Assembly (NCBI RefSeq): GCF_900637205.1
Contig: NZ_LR134355.1
Location: 4,340,001 to 4,404,000 of the forward strand
From: Mycolicibacterium chitae
GTDB taxonomy: Bacteria; Actinomycetota; Actinomycetes; Mycobacteriales; Mycobacteriaceae
Reading direction: 5' to 3'
Length of the DNA: 64,000 bases
Shown here in pieces: positions 33,803-42,824 of this stretch (positions are counted from its first letter, which is position 1; each line of letters opens with the position of its first letter). The translations under genes and the position numbers were made by a program. Under the pieces are notes generated by a model. The model was not told where the DNA came from and ran no database searches. It was given only the letters and a program-made list of their open reading frames with translations.

Positions 33803-35401
33803 CTAGGCGCGTTGGCGGGACGCCTCGTGCACCAGCAACGCGACGTGCAGCGAGGTCATCGACTCGCCGTCGTCGAGATCGACGCCGAGTAGCTCGCGGA
33901 TCTCGGTCAGGCGCTTGTAGACGAAGGGCCGGCTGACGTGCAGCCGGTCGGCGACCGCGGCCTTGTTGCCCGCCAACCGCAGGTACTCGCGCAGGACGGT
34001 CAGGTGTGTCGGTTCTGATTGCGGTGTGTCGGTCAGCAAGGACCTGAGTTCGGTCTCGGCGAAGCGCTGCACCCGACGGTCGTCCCGCAGCAGGGAGATC
34101 AGACCGCGAAGCCGCACGTCCGAAGCGCGGTAGTACGGACGATCGTCCTCCATGGCCATCGCAACCTCGGCAATGTCGGTCGCCTCGGAGAGCCCCGCGA
34201 TGGTGTCGGTCACCGACCTGGCCGCGGGCCCTAGCGCGAGGACCGTGCCCTCGGCCCCGTCGATCCGATGCACCTCCCGCCGGATCCGCTCGCCCAGGGC
34301 CGCGAGCGTCTTGTCGGCGGCGGGCGCGCGGTGCTCCCGCAGGGCCAGCACCGCCGCCACCTCGCCGTCCCCGCGGATGGAGAACAGCCCTGAGTGCCCG
34401 GCGGCGTTGACGGTGTGCGCGACCGCGTCCAGCAGCACGACGTTGCGGCGGTGCGCCGCCACGGGGTCGCCGAACGCGGTGGGTCCCGGCACTCGCACCA
34501 CGGCGGGAAGATAGTGCGCGGAGTGGCGCAGCCCCAGTGCGTGCGCGCGGGCGGCGGCGTCCCGGTCGTCGGAGATCCGGCCACGCAGCACATCGTCGAT
34601 GAGCCCGCCCTGGGCCTGTTGCTGCAAACCGGTCTTGTCCCGCTCCACCATGCGGCGCATGGCCAGGGCAGCGGCCGCCCGCTCGAGCACCATGGTGGCC
34701 CGGCCCGCATCGGCGGCCCGACGGGGAATCACCAGTCGGCCCCATTGCTGCGAACGCGGACCCACGCCCGTGGCCAACCACGGCTCGGAGTCGGATCGCT
34801 TACCCGGGCTACGCCGCGACCGCATCTCCCATTCGGCGAGCAGATCAGCCGGTGTACCGGTGGAGACAACCAGGGCCTTGTGCGACAGATCCTCCAAAAC
34901 GACGGGCTCGTCGAGAATCTTGGCCGCGGCGTCGACGATGCCTGTCAGCGGGGCCCCCTTCATGCTCAACTCGGTGAAGGTCTCGTGGACGTGTCGGTCG
35001 AAGGCGACCTCCTCGTACTGGGCCGCCACGATTCGACGGTGAACGGCCTCGGTGACCTCGACGAAACGGGTCTTCCGGTGCAGCGCAACCAGTGCGATGT
35101 CCAGCTCATCGGCAATGCGTCCGGTGTTGTCGGGCAGCTCCGAGACCACCGTGCCCAGCTCGACGATCACGCCCACCGCGCCGGCTTTCGCCAGGCCGCT
35201 CAGATACTTTCGGGGTTTGCGGGCCAACGCCGTGCCGGTGGTCAATACCAGTTCCCCGCCCTGGAGCAACGACGACAGGTCCGCGAGATCGCTGCTGTGC
35301 GCCCAGCGGATCCGTTCGGTCAACCTGCGTCCGCTCAACACCTCGGGCTCACCGCTTCGGACCACCGGCAACTCAAGCACTTCGGCGACAGTCAACGTCA
35401 T
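33803..35401 (-). CDS. PucR-family transcriptional regulator 1
   Basis: 532 residues. The N-terminal PucR/PurC-like sensor domain (TVAEVLELPVV through the VIVELGTV region), a middle domain, and the C-terminal PucR helix-turn-helix LAGNKAAVADRLHVSRPFVY are visible. Family members respond to purine breakdown products, amino acids or related N compounds and regulate divergent catabolic genes. It is divergent from the NAD-glutamate dehydrogenase across a 164-bp spacer, so that gene is its likely target. Confidence 0.9.
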   Translation of the reverse strand: MTLTVAEVLELPVVRSGEPEVLSGRRLTERIRWAHSSDLADLSSLLQGGELVLTTGTALARKPRKYLSGLAKAGAVGVIVELGTVVSELPDNTGRIADELDIALVALHRKTRFVEVTEAVHRRIVAAQYEEVAFDRHVHETFTELSMKGAPLTGIVDAAAKILDEPVVLEDLSHKALVVSTGTPADLLAEWEMRSRRSPGKRSDSEPWLATGVGPRSQQWGRLVIPRRAADAGRATMVLERAAAALAMRRMVERDKTGLQQQAQGGLIDDVLRGRISDDRDAAARAHALGLRHSAHYLPAVVRVPGPTAFGDPVAAHRRNVVLLDAVAHTVNAAGHSGLFSIRGDGEVAAVLALREHRAPAADKTLAALGERIRREVHRIDGAEGTVLALGPAARSVTDTIAGLSEATDIAEVAMAMEDDRPYYRASDVRLRGLISLLRDDRRVQRFAETELRSLLTDTPQSEPTHLTVLREYLRLAGNKAAVADRLHVSRPFVYKRLTEIRELLGVDLDDGESMTSLHVALLVHEASRQRA

Positions 35402-35423
35402 TTACATAGTGTATGCACGGTCC

Positions 35424-35436
35424 GTCAAATTGTGAC
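35424..35436. promoter_or_regulatory. imperfect palindrome in the PucR1-GDH divergent spacer
   Basis: GTCAAATTGTGAC is palindromic at 11 of 13 positions. It lies 23 bases upstream of the PucR1 start and about 130 bases upstream of the dehydrogenase ATG. The rest of the spacer (to 35565) is non-coding with no second clear repeat. Candidate operator for the PucR1 protein; not tested. Confidence 0.35.
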
Positions 35437-35565
35437 ATGGTGCGCGGCGCCACGATCGAGCGGTCGTCCGATAGTTGGTTGAGTCGAACTGCCCGACGAT
35501 TGTTTGCACACAACGGAATTCACCGAAAGCCCGGTCCGCCCCGGCGTACGAGAAGAGATGCAACG

Positions 35566-38500
35566 ATGCATACCGGCGAACGTCCCGTCCACTTCCTGCT
35601 GGCCACGGACCGCGACACCGCGACGTCCGGGTACGCCCGCATCATCATCGAGGCCCAGGAACCGGTGCCGTTGCGGCGGATCCTGCCGGTGCTGGAAAGC
35701 TTGGACATCGAGGCGCTCGAAGAACACGCGTCGGCCCCTACGCAGCGCGATGGAACTTCCTGGTACCGCTATGAATTCACTGTCGCCGCGGGACGATCGG
35801 CGCGCGAAGCACTCTTCAACCCCGACAACACCCCGGCGATCACCGACGCGTTCCATGCCATGTGGTCCGGGCTAGCCGAGGCCGACGATTTCAACTCGCT
35901 GATCCTTGCCGCCGGATTGTCGTGGCAGCAGGTCGCCATCCTGCGAGCACTCGGCCGGTACCTCGGCCAGACGCGATTGCCTTACGCGCAGAATCGGATC
36001 CAGCAGATTCTCCTGGCCCATCTGGATGCCACCCGGGCGTTGGTGGGGCTGTTCGAGGCACGCTTCGGCACGACCGGCGTCGCCCCCGACAACCCCGAGC
36101 GGCAGGCGCGGGTCCACGTCGCACAGGAGCAGGTGAGCCACGAGATCCACCAGGTCGTCAGCCTCGATGCCGACCGCATCCTGCGCGGCTACGCGTCAGT
36201 GGCGCGGGCCATGGTCCGGACCAATGCCTTCGCCAAGGACGTGCTGACCGAAGCGCGACCGTGGTTGGCCTTCAAAGTGTTACCCGGGGACATCGAGGAA
36301 CTCCCGCATCCCCGTCCCAAGTTCGAGATCTTCGTGTACTCACCCACCATCGAGGGGGTGCATATGCGATTCGGCCGGGTCGCGCGCGGCGGCCTGCGCT
36401 GGTCGGACCGCCTCGACGACTACCGCACCGAGGTGCTCGGGCTGGCGAAGGCGCAGGCCGTGAAGAACGCCGTCATCGTCCCGGTGGGCGCCAAGGGCAT
36501 CTTCGTCCTGAAACAGCCGCCGGTCGACCTGGAAGCGGGCCGGGCCGGTTACCGCCAGTTCATCAGCGGCCTGCTCGACGTCACCGATAACGTCACGGCC
36601 GACGGTGCGCCGGAGCAGCCCGACCATCTGGTCTGCTACGACGCCGCCGATCCCTATCTGGTCGTCGCGGCGGACAAGGGCACCGCCAAGTTCTCCGACA
36701 TTGCCAATGAAATCGCGCAGGACCGTGGGTTCTGGCTCGGCGACGCCTTCGCGTCCGGAGGCTCCACCGGTTACGACCACAAGGCGCTCGGCATCACTGC
36801 ACGCGGCGCCTGGATCAGCGCCACCGCGCATCTGCGCGAGCTCGGGATCGACGTCACCGCTGACGATTTCACCGCGGTCGGTATCGGCGACATGAGCGGT
36901 GACGTCTTCGGCAACGGCATGCTCCGCAGTCCCCGACTGGGCCTGGTGGCCGCGTTCGACCACCGCCACATCTTCTGCGATCCGACGCCGGACCGCGCGG
37001 CGGCCTTCGCCGAACGACAACGGCTCTACGGCCTGCCGTCCTCCTCCTGGGCGGACTACGACCGGACGCTGATCAGCCCCGGCGGCGGCGTCTGGTCGCG
37101 CGAGTGCAAGACAATCCCGGTGAACCCGCGACTGCGCGCGGCGCTGGGCATCGAGGACGCGGTGGATGCGTTGACCCCCGACGCCCTCATCCGCGCCATG
37201 CTGTGCGCGCCGGTCGACCTGCTGTTCAACGGCGGAGTCGGCACCTACGTCAAGGCCGCCGCCGAGCAGCACTCGGAGATCGACGACAAGGTCAACGACG
37301 CGGTGCGCGTCGACGGCGCCGCGGTGCGTGCCCGCTGCATCACCGAGGGCGGCAACCTCGGCGTATCCGCCCGGGGACGAATCGAATTCGCCCGCTCAGG
37401 CAGCCTGATCAACAGCGATGCCATCGACAACGCCGCCGGCGTCGACTGCTCAGATCACGAGGTCAACATCAAGGTCCTGCTGAACTCGCTGCCCGACGGG
37501 ACGCTGACCGGCCCACAGCGGGCTCGCCTACTGGTCTCGATGACCGACGCGGTGGTGGCCCTGGTGCTCGACAACAACCTGGACCACAACGCCATCCTGG
37601 GGTGCGCGCGCCATGACGCCCACCGGCTGATCCGCGTGCACGCCGAGATGGTGAGCGACCTCGAGCATCGTCGTGGCCTGCGCCGGGACCTCGAAAACCT
37701 GCCCACTGCGGAGGAATTCGATGATCTCGAACGCCATGGCCTGGGACTGACCGCACCGCAGCTGGCCACGTTACTGGCGCACACCAAACTCGACCTGAAA
37801 GAAGACCTGCAGCACAGCACCTTGTTCGACGACGACTATTTCCTGCCGATGCTGCGGGAGTACTTTCCCACCCCGCTGCACCAGACCTACGGCGAGGAAC
37901 TCCAACACCATCCGCTGCGGCGCGAGATCATCACCACCGTGGTGGTCAACCGCCTGGTCAGCGCGGGGGGCCTGACCTTCGCGCACCGGCTTGCCGACGA
38001 TTCGGCGGCCACCGCCGAGGACGTCGTCCGGTCCTTCTGCATCGCCGCCGAGTTGTTCGACATCGCGCCGCTGCTCTCGGCCATCCGCGGCGCCGGCCTC
38101 CCGTCCGCGCTGACCCACGAACTGAGCAGCGAAGCCCGCCGGCTGCTCGACCGGGCCGCGCGGTGGCTGCTGAACCAACGCCGCCAACCACTCGACATCG
38201 TCGGTGAGATCAGCAGGCTGCAGCCGACCGTCGCCGCGCTGCGACCCCGCATCGGTGGACTCCTGCGGGGGCGAGAGGCCGACGCGGTGGCGGCCGCCGC
38301 GACCGCGTATCAACTCCGAGGCGTCCCCGCGGAGATCGCGCGCGCGCTCAGCGAGTCGCTGTACTGGTTCAGCGCCCTCGACATCGCCGACGCCGTGCAA
38401 CGTCACCCCGGCCATGACCCGATCGACTTGGCGGACACCTACTTCGCGTTATCCGACCATCTGGGGATCGACCAGTTGCTGCATTCCATCTCGGCCCTGC

Positions 38501-38853
38501 CCCGTGGGGACCGCTGGCATGCCCAGGCCAGGCTGGCGCTGCGGGAGAACCTGTACGAGTCGCTGGAGGCCCTCGCGCTCGACGCCGCGCAATCCGACCC
38601 GGGCGATTCCGCGTCGGAGCGCATCCGCGCCTGGGAGGAGCGCAACCGTTCAAGCCTGGACCGTTCCCAGCGGGCCCTCGCCCGTCTGCACAACGCGGCC
38701 CCGTACGACCTTGCTGCACTTTCGGTTGCCGCCACACACATTCGACGGATGACCGTCGCCGCGGACGGATGGGGCCACCGCGCTTACACACTGTCTCTGC
38801 GATCCGGTCAAGTCCCGGGAAGTGGTGTAGTGCTGCGTGATCCGGTGGGTTAG
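35566..38853 (+). CDS. NAD-specific glutamate dehydrogenase, short form; 3' end altered by IS insertion
   Basis: Converts glutamate and NAD to 2-oxoglutarate and ammonium. Catalytic regions are GGLRWSDRLDDYRTEVLGLAK, NAVIVPVGAKGIFVLKQPP, GDMSGDVFGNGML, LLFNGGVGTYVKA and TEGGNLG, all typical of large NAD-GDHs. At 1095 residues it lacks about 500 residues of the N-terminal ACT-like regulatory part seen in the about 1600-residue mycobacterial enzyme. Start ATG 35566 follows AGAAGAG; an upstream in-frame ATG at 35413 would add 51 poorly structured residues. The native C-terminus reads LSLRSDD. An IS256 element changes it to LSLRS plus 15 element-encoded residues. This barely touches the protein, so activity is likely kept. 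Its neighbour PucR1 probably controls it. Confidence 0.88.
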   Translation: MHTGERPVHFLLATDRDTATSGYARIIIEAQEPVPLRRILPVLESLDIEALEEHASAPTQRDGTSWYRYEFTVAAGRSAREALFNPDNTPAITDAFHAMWSGLAEADDFNSLILAAGLSWQQVAILRALGRYLGQTRLPYAQNRIQQILLAHLDATRALVGLFEARFGTTGVAPDNPERQARVHVAQEQVSHEIHQVVSLDADRILRGYASVARAMVRTNAFAKDVLTEARPWLAFKVLPGDIEELPHPRPKFEIFVYSPTIEGVHMRFGRVARGGLRWSDRLDDYRTEVLGLAKAQAVKNAVIVPVGAKGIFVLKQPPVDLEAGRAGYRQFISGLLDVTDNVTADGAPEQPDHLVCYDAADPYLVVAADKGTAKFSDIANEIAQDRGFWLGDAFASGGSTGYDHKALGITARGAWISATAHLRELGIDVTADDFTAVGIGDMSGDVFGNGMLRSPRLGLVAAFDHRHIFCDPTPDRAAAFAERQRLYGLPSSSWADYDRTLISPGGGVWSRECKTIPVNPRLRAALGIEDAVDALTPDALIRAMLCAPVDLLFNGGVGTYVKAAAEQHSEIDDKVNDAVRVDGAAVRARCITEGGNLGVSARGRIEFARSGSLINSDAIDNAAGVDCSDHEVNIKVLLNSLPDGTLTGPQRARLLVSMTDAVVALVLDNNLDHNAILGCARHDAHRLIRVHAEMVSDLEHRRGLRRDLENLPTAEEFDDLERHGLGLTAPQLATLLAHTKLDLKEDLQHSTLFDDDYFLPMLREYFPTPLHQTYGEELQHHPLRREIITTVVVNRLVSAGGLTFAHRLADDSAATAEDVVRSFCIAAELFDIAPLLSAIRGAGLPSALTHELSSEARRLLDRAARWLLNQRRQPLDIVGEISRLQPTVAALRPRIGGLLRGREADAVAAAATAYQLRGVPAEIARALSESLYWFSALDIADAVQRHPGHDPIDLADTYFALSDHLGIDQLLHSISALPRGDRWHAQARLALRENLYESLEALALDAAQSDPGDSASERIRAWEERNRSSLDRSQRALARLHNAAPYDLAALSVAATHIRRMTVAADGWGHRAYTLSLRSGQVPGSGVVLRDPVG
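38798..38805. repeat. 8-bp target duplication TGCGATCC, left of IS256 element
   Basis: TGCGATCC recurs at 40223-40230 immediately beyond the right end of the element, the expected duplication size for IS256-family insertion. Confidence 0.85.
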
Positions 38854-40222
38854 GCGGTCAGTGCGGGCATGTCGTCGGCTCCTATTTCAGGGTTGTCGTT
38901 GGTGACGGTAGTCAGGCGGCATCGGGCGAGGACGTCGAGGCCGAGGTAGCGGCGGCCTTCGGCCCACTCGTCGTTCTGTTCGGCCAGCACGGCGCCGACG
39001 AGGCGGACGATGGCGTCGCGGTTGGGGAAGATCCCGACGGCGTCGGTCCGGCGGCGGATCTCTTTGTTGAGCCGTTCTGCGGGGTTGTTGGACCAGATCT
39101 GGGTCCAGACGTCCTTGGGAAATGCAGTGAAGGCCAGGATGTCTTCGCGTGCAGCACTGAGGTGGTCAGCCACCGCCGGCAGCTTGTCGGTGACATAGTC
39201 GATGAGCCGGTCGAACTGCGCGGCCACCGCGGGCGCGTCAGGTTGGTCATAAACGCTGTGCAGCATCGCTTTGACCGCCGGCCACATGCTCTTGGGGCAG
39301 ATGCTCATCAGGTTGGCCGCGTAGTGGGTGCGACACCGTTGCCAGCTGGCTCCGGGCAGGTTGGCCGCGATCGCTTCGCGCAGGCCGGCATGGGCGTCGC
39401 TGGTGACCAGCCGCACCCCGGCCAGCCCACGGGCGACCAGGTCGGCGAAGAACTCGTTCCAGGCCGGGCCGGTCTCGCTGGTGACCACCCGCATGCCCAG
39501 GACTTCGCGGTGTCCGTCGCCATTGACGCCAGTGGCCAGCAGCACGACCCCGTTGACCACCCGCCCGCCTTCGCGCACCTTCATCGTCAACGCATCCGCG
39601 GCGACGAAGGTGAACGGACCAGCAGAATCGAGTGGGCGGTGGCGGAACTGCTCGACGTGCTCGTCGAGGTCGGTGGCCATACGGCTGACCTGCGACTTGC
39701 TCAGCGAGTCGATGCCCAGGGTCTTGACCAACTTGTCCATCCGCCGCGTGCTCACCCCGGCCAGGTAACAGTCGGCGACCACGGTGATCAACGCCGATTC
39801 GGCCCGCTTACGGCGTTCGAGCAGCCACTCGGGAAAGTAGGTTCCCTTGCGCAACTTCGGGACTGCAACATCGATGCTGCCCACCCGGGTATCGAGGCCG
39901 CGGTGGCGATACCCGTTGCGCTGGGCACGGCGCCCCGGTGTGGGCTGGCCCCATTCAGCGCCCACCACGGCATCAGCATCCGCCGACAGCAGGGCGTTGA
40001 TGACCGTCTGCAGCAGCGAGCGCATCAGATCTGGGGATGCCTCGGACAGGGCCTCGCCAAGAAGGCCGGCAGGGTCGACAATGTGGGGTGCGGTCATCGT
40101 GGGACTCCTCGAGGATTCTGTGGAAGGTTGACTCGAAGGATCACGCGGTGGCCGCTTCACGTCCATCACCGACACGATGACGAACCCAGCAACCGCGCTA
40201 CACCACTATGCGGGACTCAACT
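38806..40222 (-). mobile_element. IS256-family element related to IS1081 (1417 bp)
   Basis: Terminal inverted repeats align without gaps: GGTCAAGTCCCG... on the left and AGTTGAGTCCCG... on the right (reverse strand), then AGTGGTGTAG at the same offset in both. An 8-bp direct repeat TGCGATCC flanks it. One transposase, minus strand. The insertion point is two codons before the native stop of the glutamate dehydrogenase. Intact ends and duplication indicate a simple, fairly recent insertion. Confidence 0.9.
38850..40097 (-). CDS. IS256-family (mutator-type) transposase
   Basis: 415 residues, the same length as the IS1081 transposase and clearly similar to it. Features are QRNGYRHRGLDTRVGSIDVA, FVAADALTMKVREGG (first Asp), RLVTSDAHAGLREAI (second Asp), QRCRTHYAANLM, and the Glu in SNNPAERLNKEIRRRTDAVG. 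No disruption. Start ATG 40097 (MTAPHIVD) matches family starts; the longer frame from 40175 runs into terminal sequence. The stop overlaps the new glutamate dehydrogenase stop. Confidence 0.95.
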   Translation of the reverse strand: MTAPHIVDPAGLLGEALSEASPDLMRSLLQTVINALLSADADAVVGAEWGQPTPGRRAQRNGYRHRGLDTRVGSIDVAVPKLRKGTYFPEWLLERRKRAESALITVVADCYLAGVSTRRMDKLVKTLGIDSLSKSQVSRMATDLDEHVEQFRHRPLDSAGPFTFVAADALTMKVREGGRVVNGVVLLATGVNGDGHREVLGMRVVTSETGPAWNEFFADLVARGLAGVRLVTSDAHAGLREAIAANLPGASWQRCRTHYAANLMSICPKSMWPAVKAMLHSVYDQPDAPAVAAQFDRLIDYVTDKLPAVADHLSAAREDILAFTAFPKDVWTQIWSNNPAERLNKEIRRRTDAVGIFPNRDAIVRLVGAVLAEQNDEWAEGRRYLGLDVLARCRLTTVTNDNPEIGADDMPALTA

Positions 40223-40230
40223 TGCGATCC
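40223..40230. repeat. 8-bp target duplication TGCGATCC, right of IS256 element
   Basis: Partner of 38798-38805. Reading through from here gives GAC GAT TGA, the last native codons of the glutamate dehydrogenase gene. Confidence 0.85.
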
Positions 40231-40333
40231 GACGATTGATCACACTGTGTATCGGCGATGAGCCGCTCGGATGCCACATGATCAATTCTCAGGTTGTCCC
40301 CTCCACACTGAAAGAGCACCGGCTGAGGACCCT

Positions 40334-40618
40334 GTGAAAAAGCGCTCGGAATTCTGGACATGGCAGCACGACGCTGCATGCCTGGGCAACGATGGCACCT
40401 TGTTCTTCCACCCCGAGGGAGAACGCGGGCCCCGCCGGCGAGACCGGCAACTGAGGGCCAAGGCCGTGTGCGAGCAGTGCCCCGTGCAACCCCAATGCCG
40501 CGACCACGCGATGGCCTTCCCGGAGCATCACGGCACTTGGGGTGGTCTCACCGAGGAGGACCGGGATCGTCTTCGCGGTACCCGACCGCCGTTCGGCCGT
40601 CGGGTCAAGCCTGCCTGA
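40334..40618 (+). CDS. WhiB-family iron-sulfur regulator A
   Basis: 94 residues. Four cluster-binding Cys are in the WhiB pattern (C16, C46-x2-C49-x5-C55), followed by the GTWGGL turn (67-72) and a basic tail RPPFGRRVK likely to contact DNA. WhiB proteins bind a 4Fe-4S cluster and act with the primary sigma factor, often as redox or nitric oxide sensors. Start GTG 40334 was chosen for family length. It closely resembles WhiB-B at 49892-50164 (same LFFHP.GERG, AKAVC..CPV..QC and FPEH.GTWGG blocks). It is convergent with PucR2 and downstream of the GDH gene. Confidence 0.92.
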   Translation: MKKRSEFWTWQHDAACLGNDGTLFFHPEGERGPRRRDRQLRAKAVCEQCPVQPQCRDHAMAFPEHHGTWGGLTEEDRDRLRGTRPPFGRRVKPA

Positions 40619-40624
40619 GTGGGC

Positions 40625-41788
40625 TCAGCGCAGGCTCGGAACCTGTTCGGGTTCCGCAGATTTGATGGTCCCCATGGTGCTCGCAGCCCAGATGGCGATC
40701 CGGAACCGGACCCGGTCGTCCTCGTCCAACGGGTTGGCGCCGGTCAGATCGGCGACCTTCGCCAGGCGATTGCGCAGGGTGTTCACATGCACATAGAGCT
40801 TGGCGGCGGCGGTGCCGATGTCGTTGCCCGGTTGCAGGAACACCTGCAGCGAGGGCAGTAGCCCCGTCCCGGCTCTGGCGTCATGATCGACCAACGGGAC
40901 GACCAGTCGGTGGATGAACGGCACCAGGCGGACCTTGGGCACGGCGGCCAGCAATCCTTCCAATGTCGACACGTCATCGATGCGCACCACGTGACGGCGC
41001 CGCACCGCCTCGCGCAGCGCCTCCAGGGCTTCCGGGATGGCGTGCGCCATGGCTTGCGCGTTCTGCGCTACCGAGATCCCGCAGATCAGGTGTGACTCGG
41101 CGAGTGCGGAGGCGAACGCCGCATCCCCGGCACACAACACCAGTAGCTGCTCTTCGAGAATCGCCACCGCACCGGGGTACTCGTCGACCAGGGGGTGTAC
41201 CTCGTCGTGCAACTCGAGCGGGAAGGCGCAAACCATCACCGGGAAACCTGCCAGACCGTAACCGGCGAGCGCATTCTCCAGCGGGCCCACGCCCAGCGTG
41301 CCCGCCACGAACCAGCGCAGCAGCGCGCCGAGATCCCGCTCGCGCGCATCGACGGTGCGCTCGGCGATACGCCGCTCGTCGATCCAGTCGACTATGCGGC
41401 GAAAGGGGACGCCGGGGGCCAGGGTCAGCAGGGCCAGGCCGTGGGCACGGCAGGCCTCCACCAGCTCCGTCGGGAGTTCGGCGAACAGATCCCCCAAGCC
41501 GATGAGCAGGGCCGTGACGCCGTGTTCCACCAGGTCGGCAACGTAGCGCCGGATGTCCGCGACCGGCTTGTCGTGGACGGGCACCCCGACGCTGACGACG
41601 AGTTCCTCGCCACGCAGATAGTTCGAGGGGTCGACGAGTTCCGTCGGGTAGACGTACCGGATCACTTTTGCCGAGTCGGCGGGAGTGGTCACCGCCTGGA
41701 CGGACAGCTCCGGTTCAGCCAGCAGATCGGAGAGCGTGACCGAGCCGTCATGCGCGCCAGCGCCGGAAGAGCCCCGGTTTCTGGACAT
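40625..41788 (-). CDS. PucR-family transcriptional regulator 2
   Basis: 387 residues. An N-terminal PucR sensor domain (VTLSDLLAEPELSVQAV, VEHGVTALLIGLGD) and a C-terminal PucR helix-turn-helix (IGTAAAKLYVHVNTLRNRLA) are recognisable. It is on the same strand as and 33 nt downstream of the oxygenase-reductase gene, so it is probably the last gene of operon A and the likely pathway regulator. It is only distantly similar to PucR1 and shorter in its central domain. Confidence 0.87.
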   Translation of the reverse strand: MSRNRGSSGAGAHDGSVTLSDLLAEPELSVQAVTTPADSAKVIRYVYPTELVDPSNYLRGEELVVSVGVPVHDKPVADIRRYVADLVEHGVTALLIGLGDLFAELPTELVEACRAHGLALLTLAPGVPFRRIVDWIDERRIAERTVDARERDLGALLRWFVAGTLGVGPLENALAGYGLAGFPVMVCAFPLELHDEVHPLVDEYPGAVAILEEQLLVLCAGDAAFASALAESHLICGISVAQNAQAMAHAIPEALEALREAVRRRHVVRIDDVSTLEGLLAAVPKVRLVPFIHRLVVPLVDHDARAGTGLLPSLQVFLQPGNDIGTAAAKLYVHVNTLRNRLAKVADLTGANPLDEDDRVRFRIAIWAASTMGTIKSAEPEQVPSLR

Positions 41789-41821
41789 TACGGCTCACAG
41801 CGCCGACGCGGCCGGGCCATC

Positions 41822-42778
41822 CTAGAGGTCCAATCTCAACTTGGCCCCGGCCCTTGCCCGCGATACGCAGATCATCATGGTGTGGTTCATAGCGCGTTCG
41901 GCGTCGGTCAGCAACTCATCGCGATGGTCGACCTCGCCCTCGAGCACCTTGGTTTCGCAGGTGCCGCAGAAACCGCTCGTACACGAGAACGGCGTGTCCG
42001 GCGCAACCTCCAGCACTGCGTCGAGCACTGATTTGTTCGCCTCGACACTGACGGTGATACCCGTACGCACCAGTTCCACCTCGAAATCACCGGCCTCTCC
42101 CGGTGGTGGCGAAGGTGGTTGCCCGGCGCCGGTGAAGCGTTCGATGCGGACCGTGAGATCGGGATGTAGCTGCTCCAGTTCGGTCACCGCCGCGAGCATG
42201 GCCGGCGGACCGCAGCAGTACATCTGAGTCCCCGCCGGACTGGCCGCCATCGCGGCTGCGAAATCCGGCAGGCCGTCGATGTCCTGGGCGATCAGCTGCA
42301 GGTCGATGTCGTGCAGACGTCGTAACCGTTGGACGAATGCCATGGCAGAGTTCGACCGGGCCCCATACAGCACACGCACCGACGCAGGCGCGGGCAGCCG
42401 CACCGCCAGGTCCTCGAGCATCGCCAGGATCGGGGTGATGCCGATCCCGCCCGCGACGAACAGATAGTGCTCGGCGGGGACGAGTTCGAACTCGTTGCGC
42501 GGTGCGCCCACCTCGACGAAGTCGCCCAGGCGCAACCGGTCGTGGATCTCTCGCGAACCGCCGCGGCCGCCGTCGACCCGCAGGACGGCCACGGTGTAGG
42601 TGTGGCGGTCGTCCCGCGGGCCGCACAGCGAATACTGGCGAATCAGACCGGACGGCAATGTCACCGGGACGTGGGCGCCAGCCGACCATGGCGGGAGCTC
42701 GGCTCCGCTGGGATCACGCAGCACCAGCGACATGATGTTGTCGGCTTCGAGCGTGAGTTGGATGACTTGTAGCTTCAT
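41822..42778 (-). CDS. oxygenase reductase: flavin/NAD(P)H domain plus C-terminal plant-type 2Fe-2S (VanB-like)
   Basis: 318 residues. Order of domains is a flavin-binding barrel with RQYSLCGP (flavin contact), an NAD-binding domain with GGIGITPILAML, then a ferredoxin domain with Cys 266, 271, 274 and 304 (SCTSGFCGTC and ICVS). This is the phthalate-dioxygenase-reductase type that passes electrons from NAD(P)H straight to a Rieske oxygenase. It lies 46 nt downstream of the Rieske gene on the same strand and is its obvious partner. Confidence 0.94.
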   Translation of the reverse strand: MKLQVIQLTLEADNIMSLVLRDPSGAELPPWSAGAHVPVTLPSGLIRQYSLCGPRDDRHTYTVAVLRVDGGRGGSREIHDRLRLGDFVEVGAPRNEFELVPAEHYLFVAGGIGITPILAMLEDLAVRLPAPASVRVLYGARSNSAMAFVQRLRRLHDIDLQLIAQDIDGLPDFAAAMAASPAGTQMYCCGPPAMLAAVTELEQLHPDLTVRIERFTGAGQPPSPPPGEAGDFEVELVRTGITVSVEANKSVLDAVLEVAPDTPFSCTSGFCGTCETKVLEGEVDHRDELLTDAERAMNHTMMICVSRARAGAKLRLDL

Positions 42779-42824
42779 CGATTCCTGGTTGCTCCACGGT
42801 TCGGTAACGGGGCCCCCTCGGACA

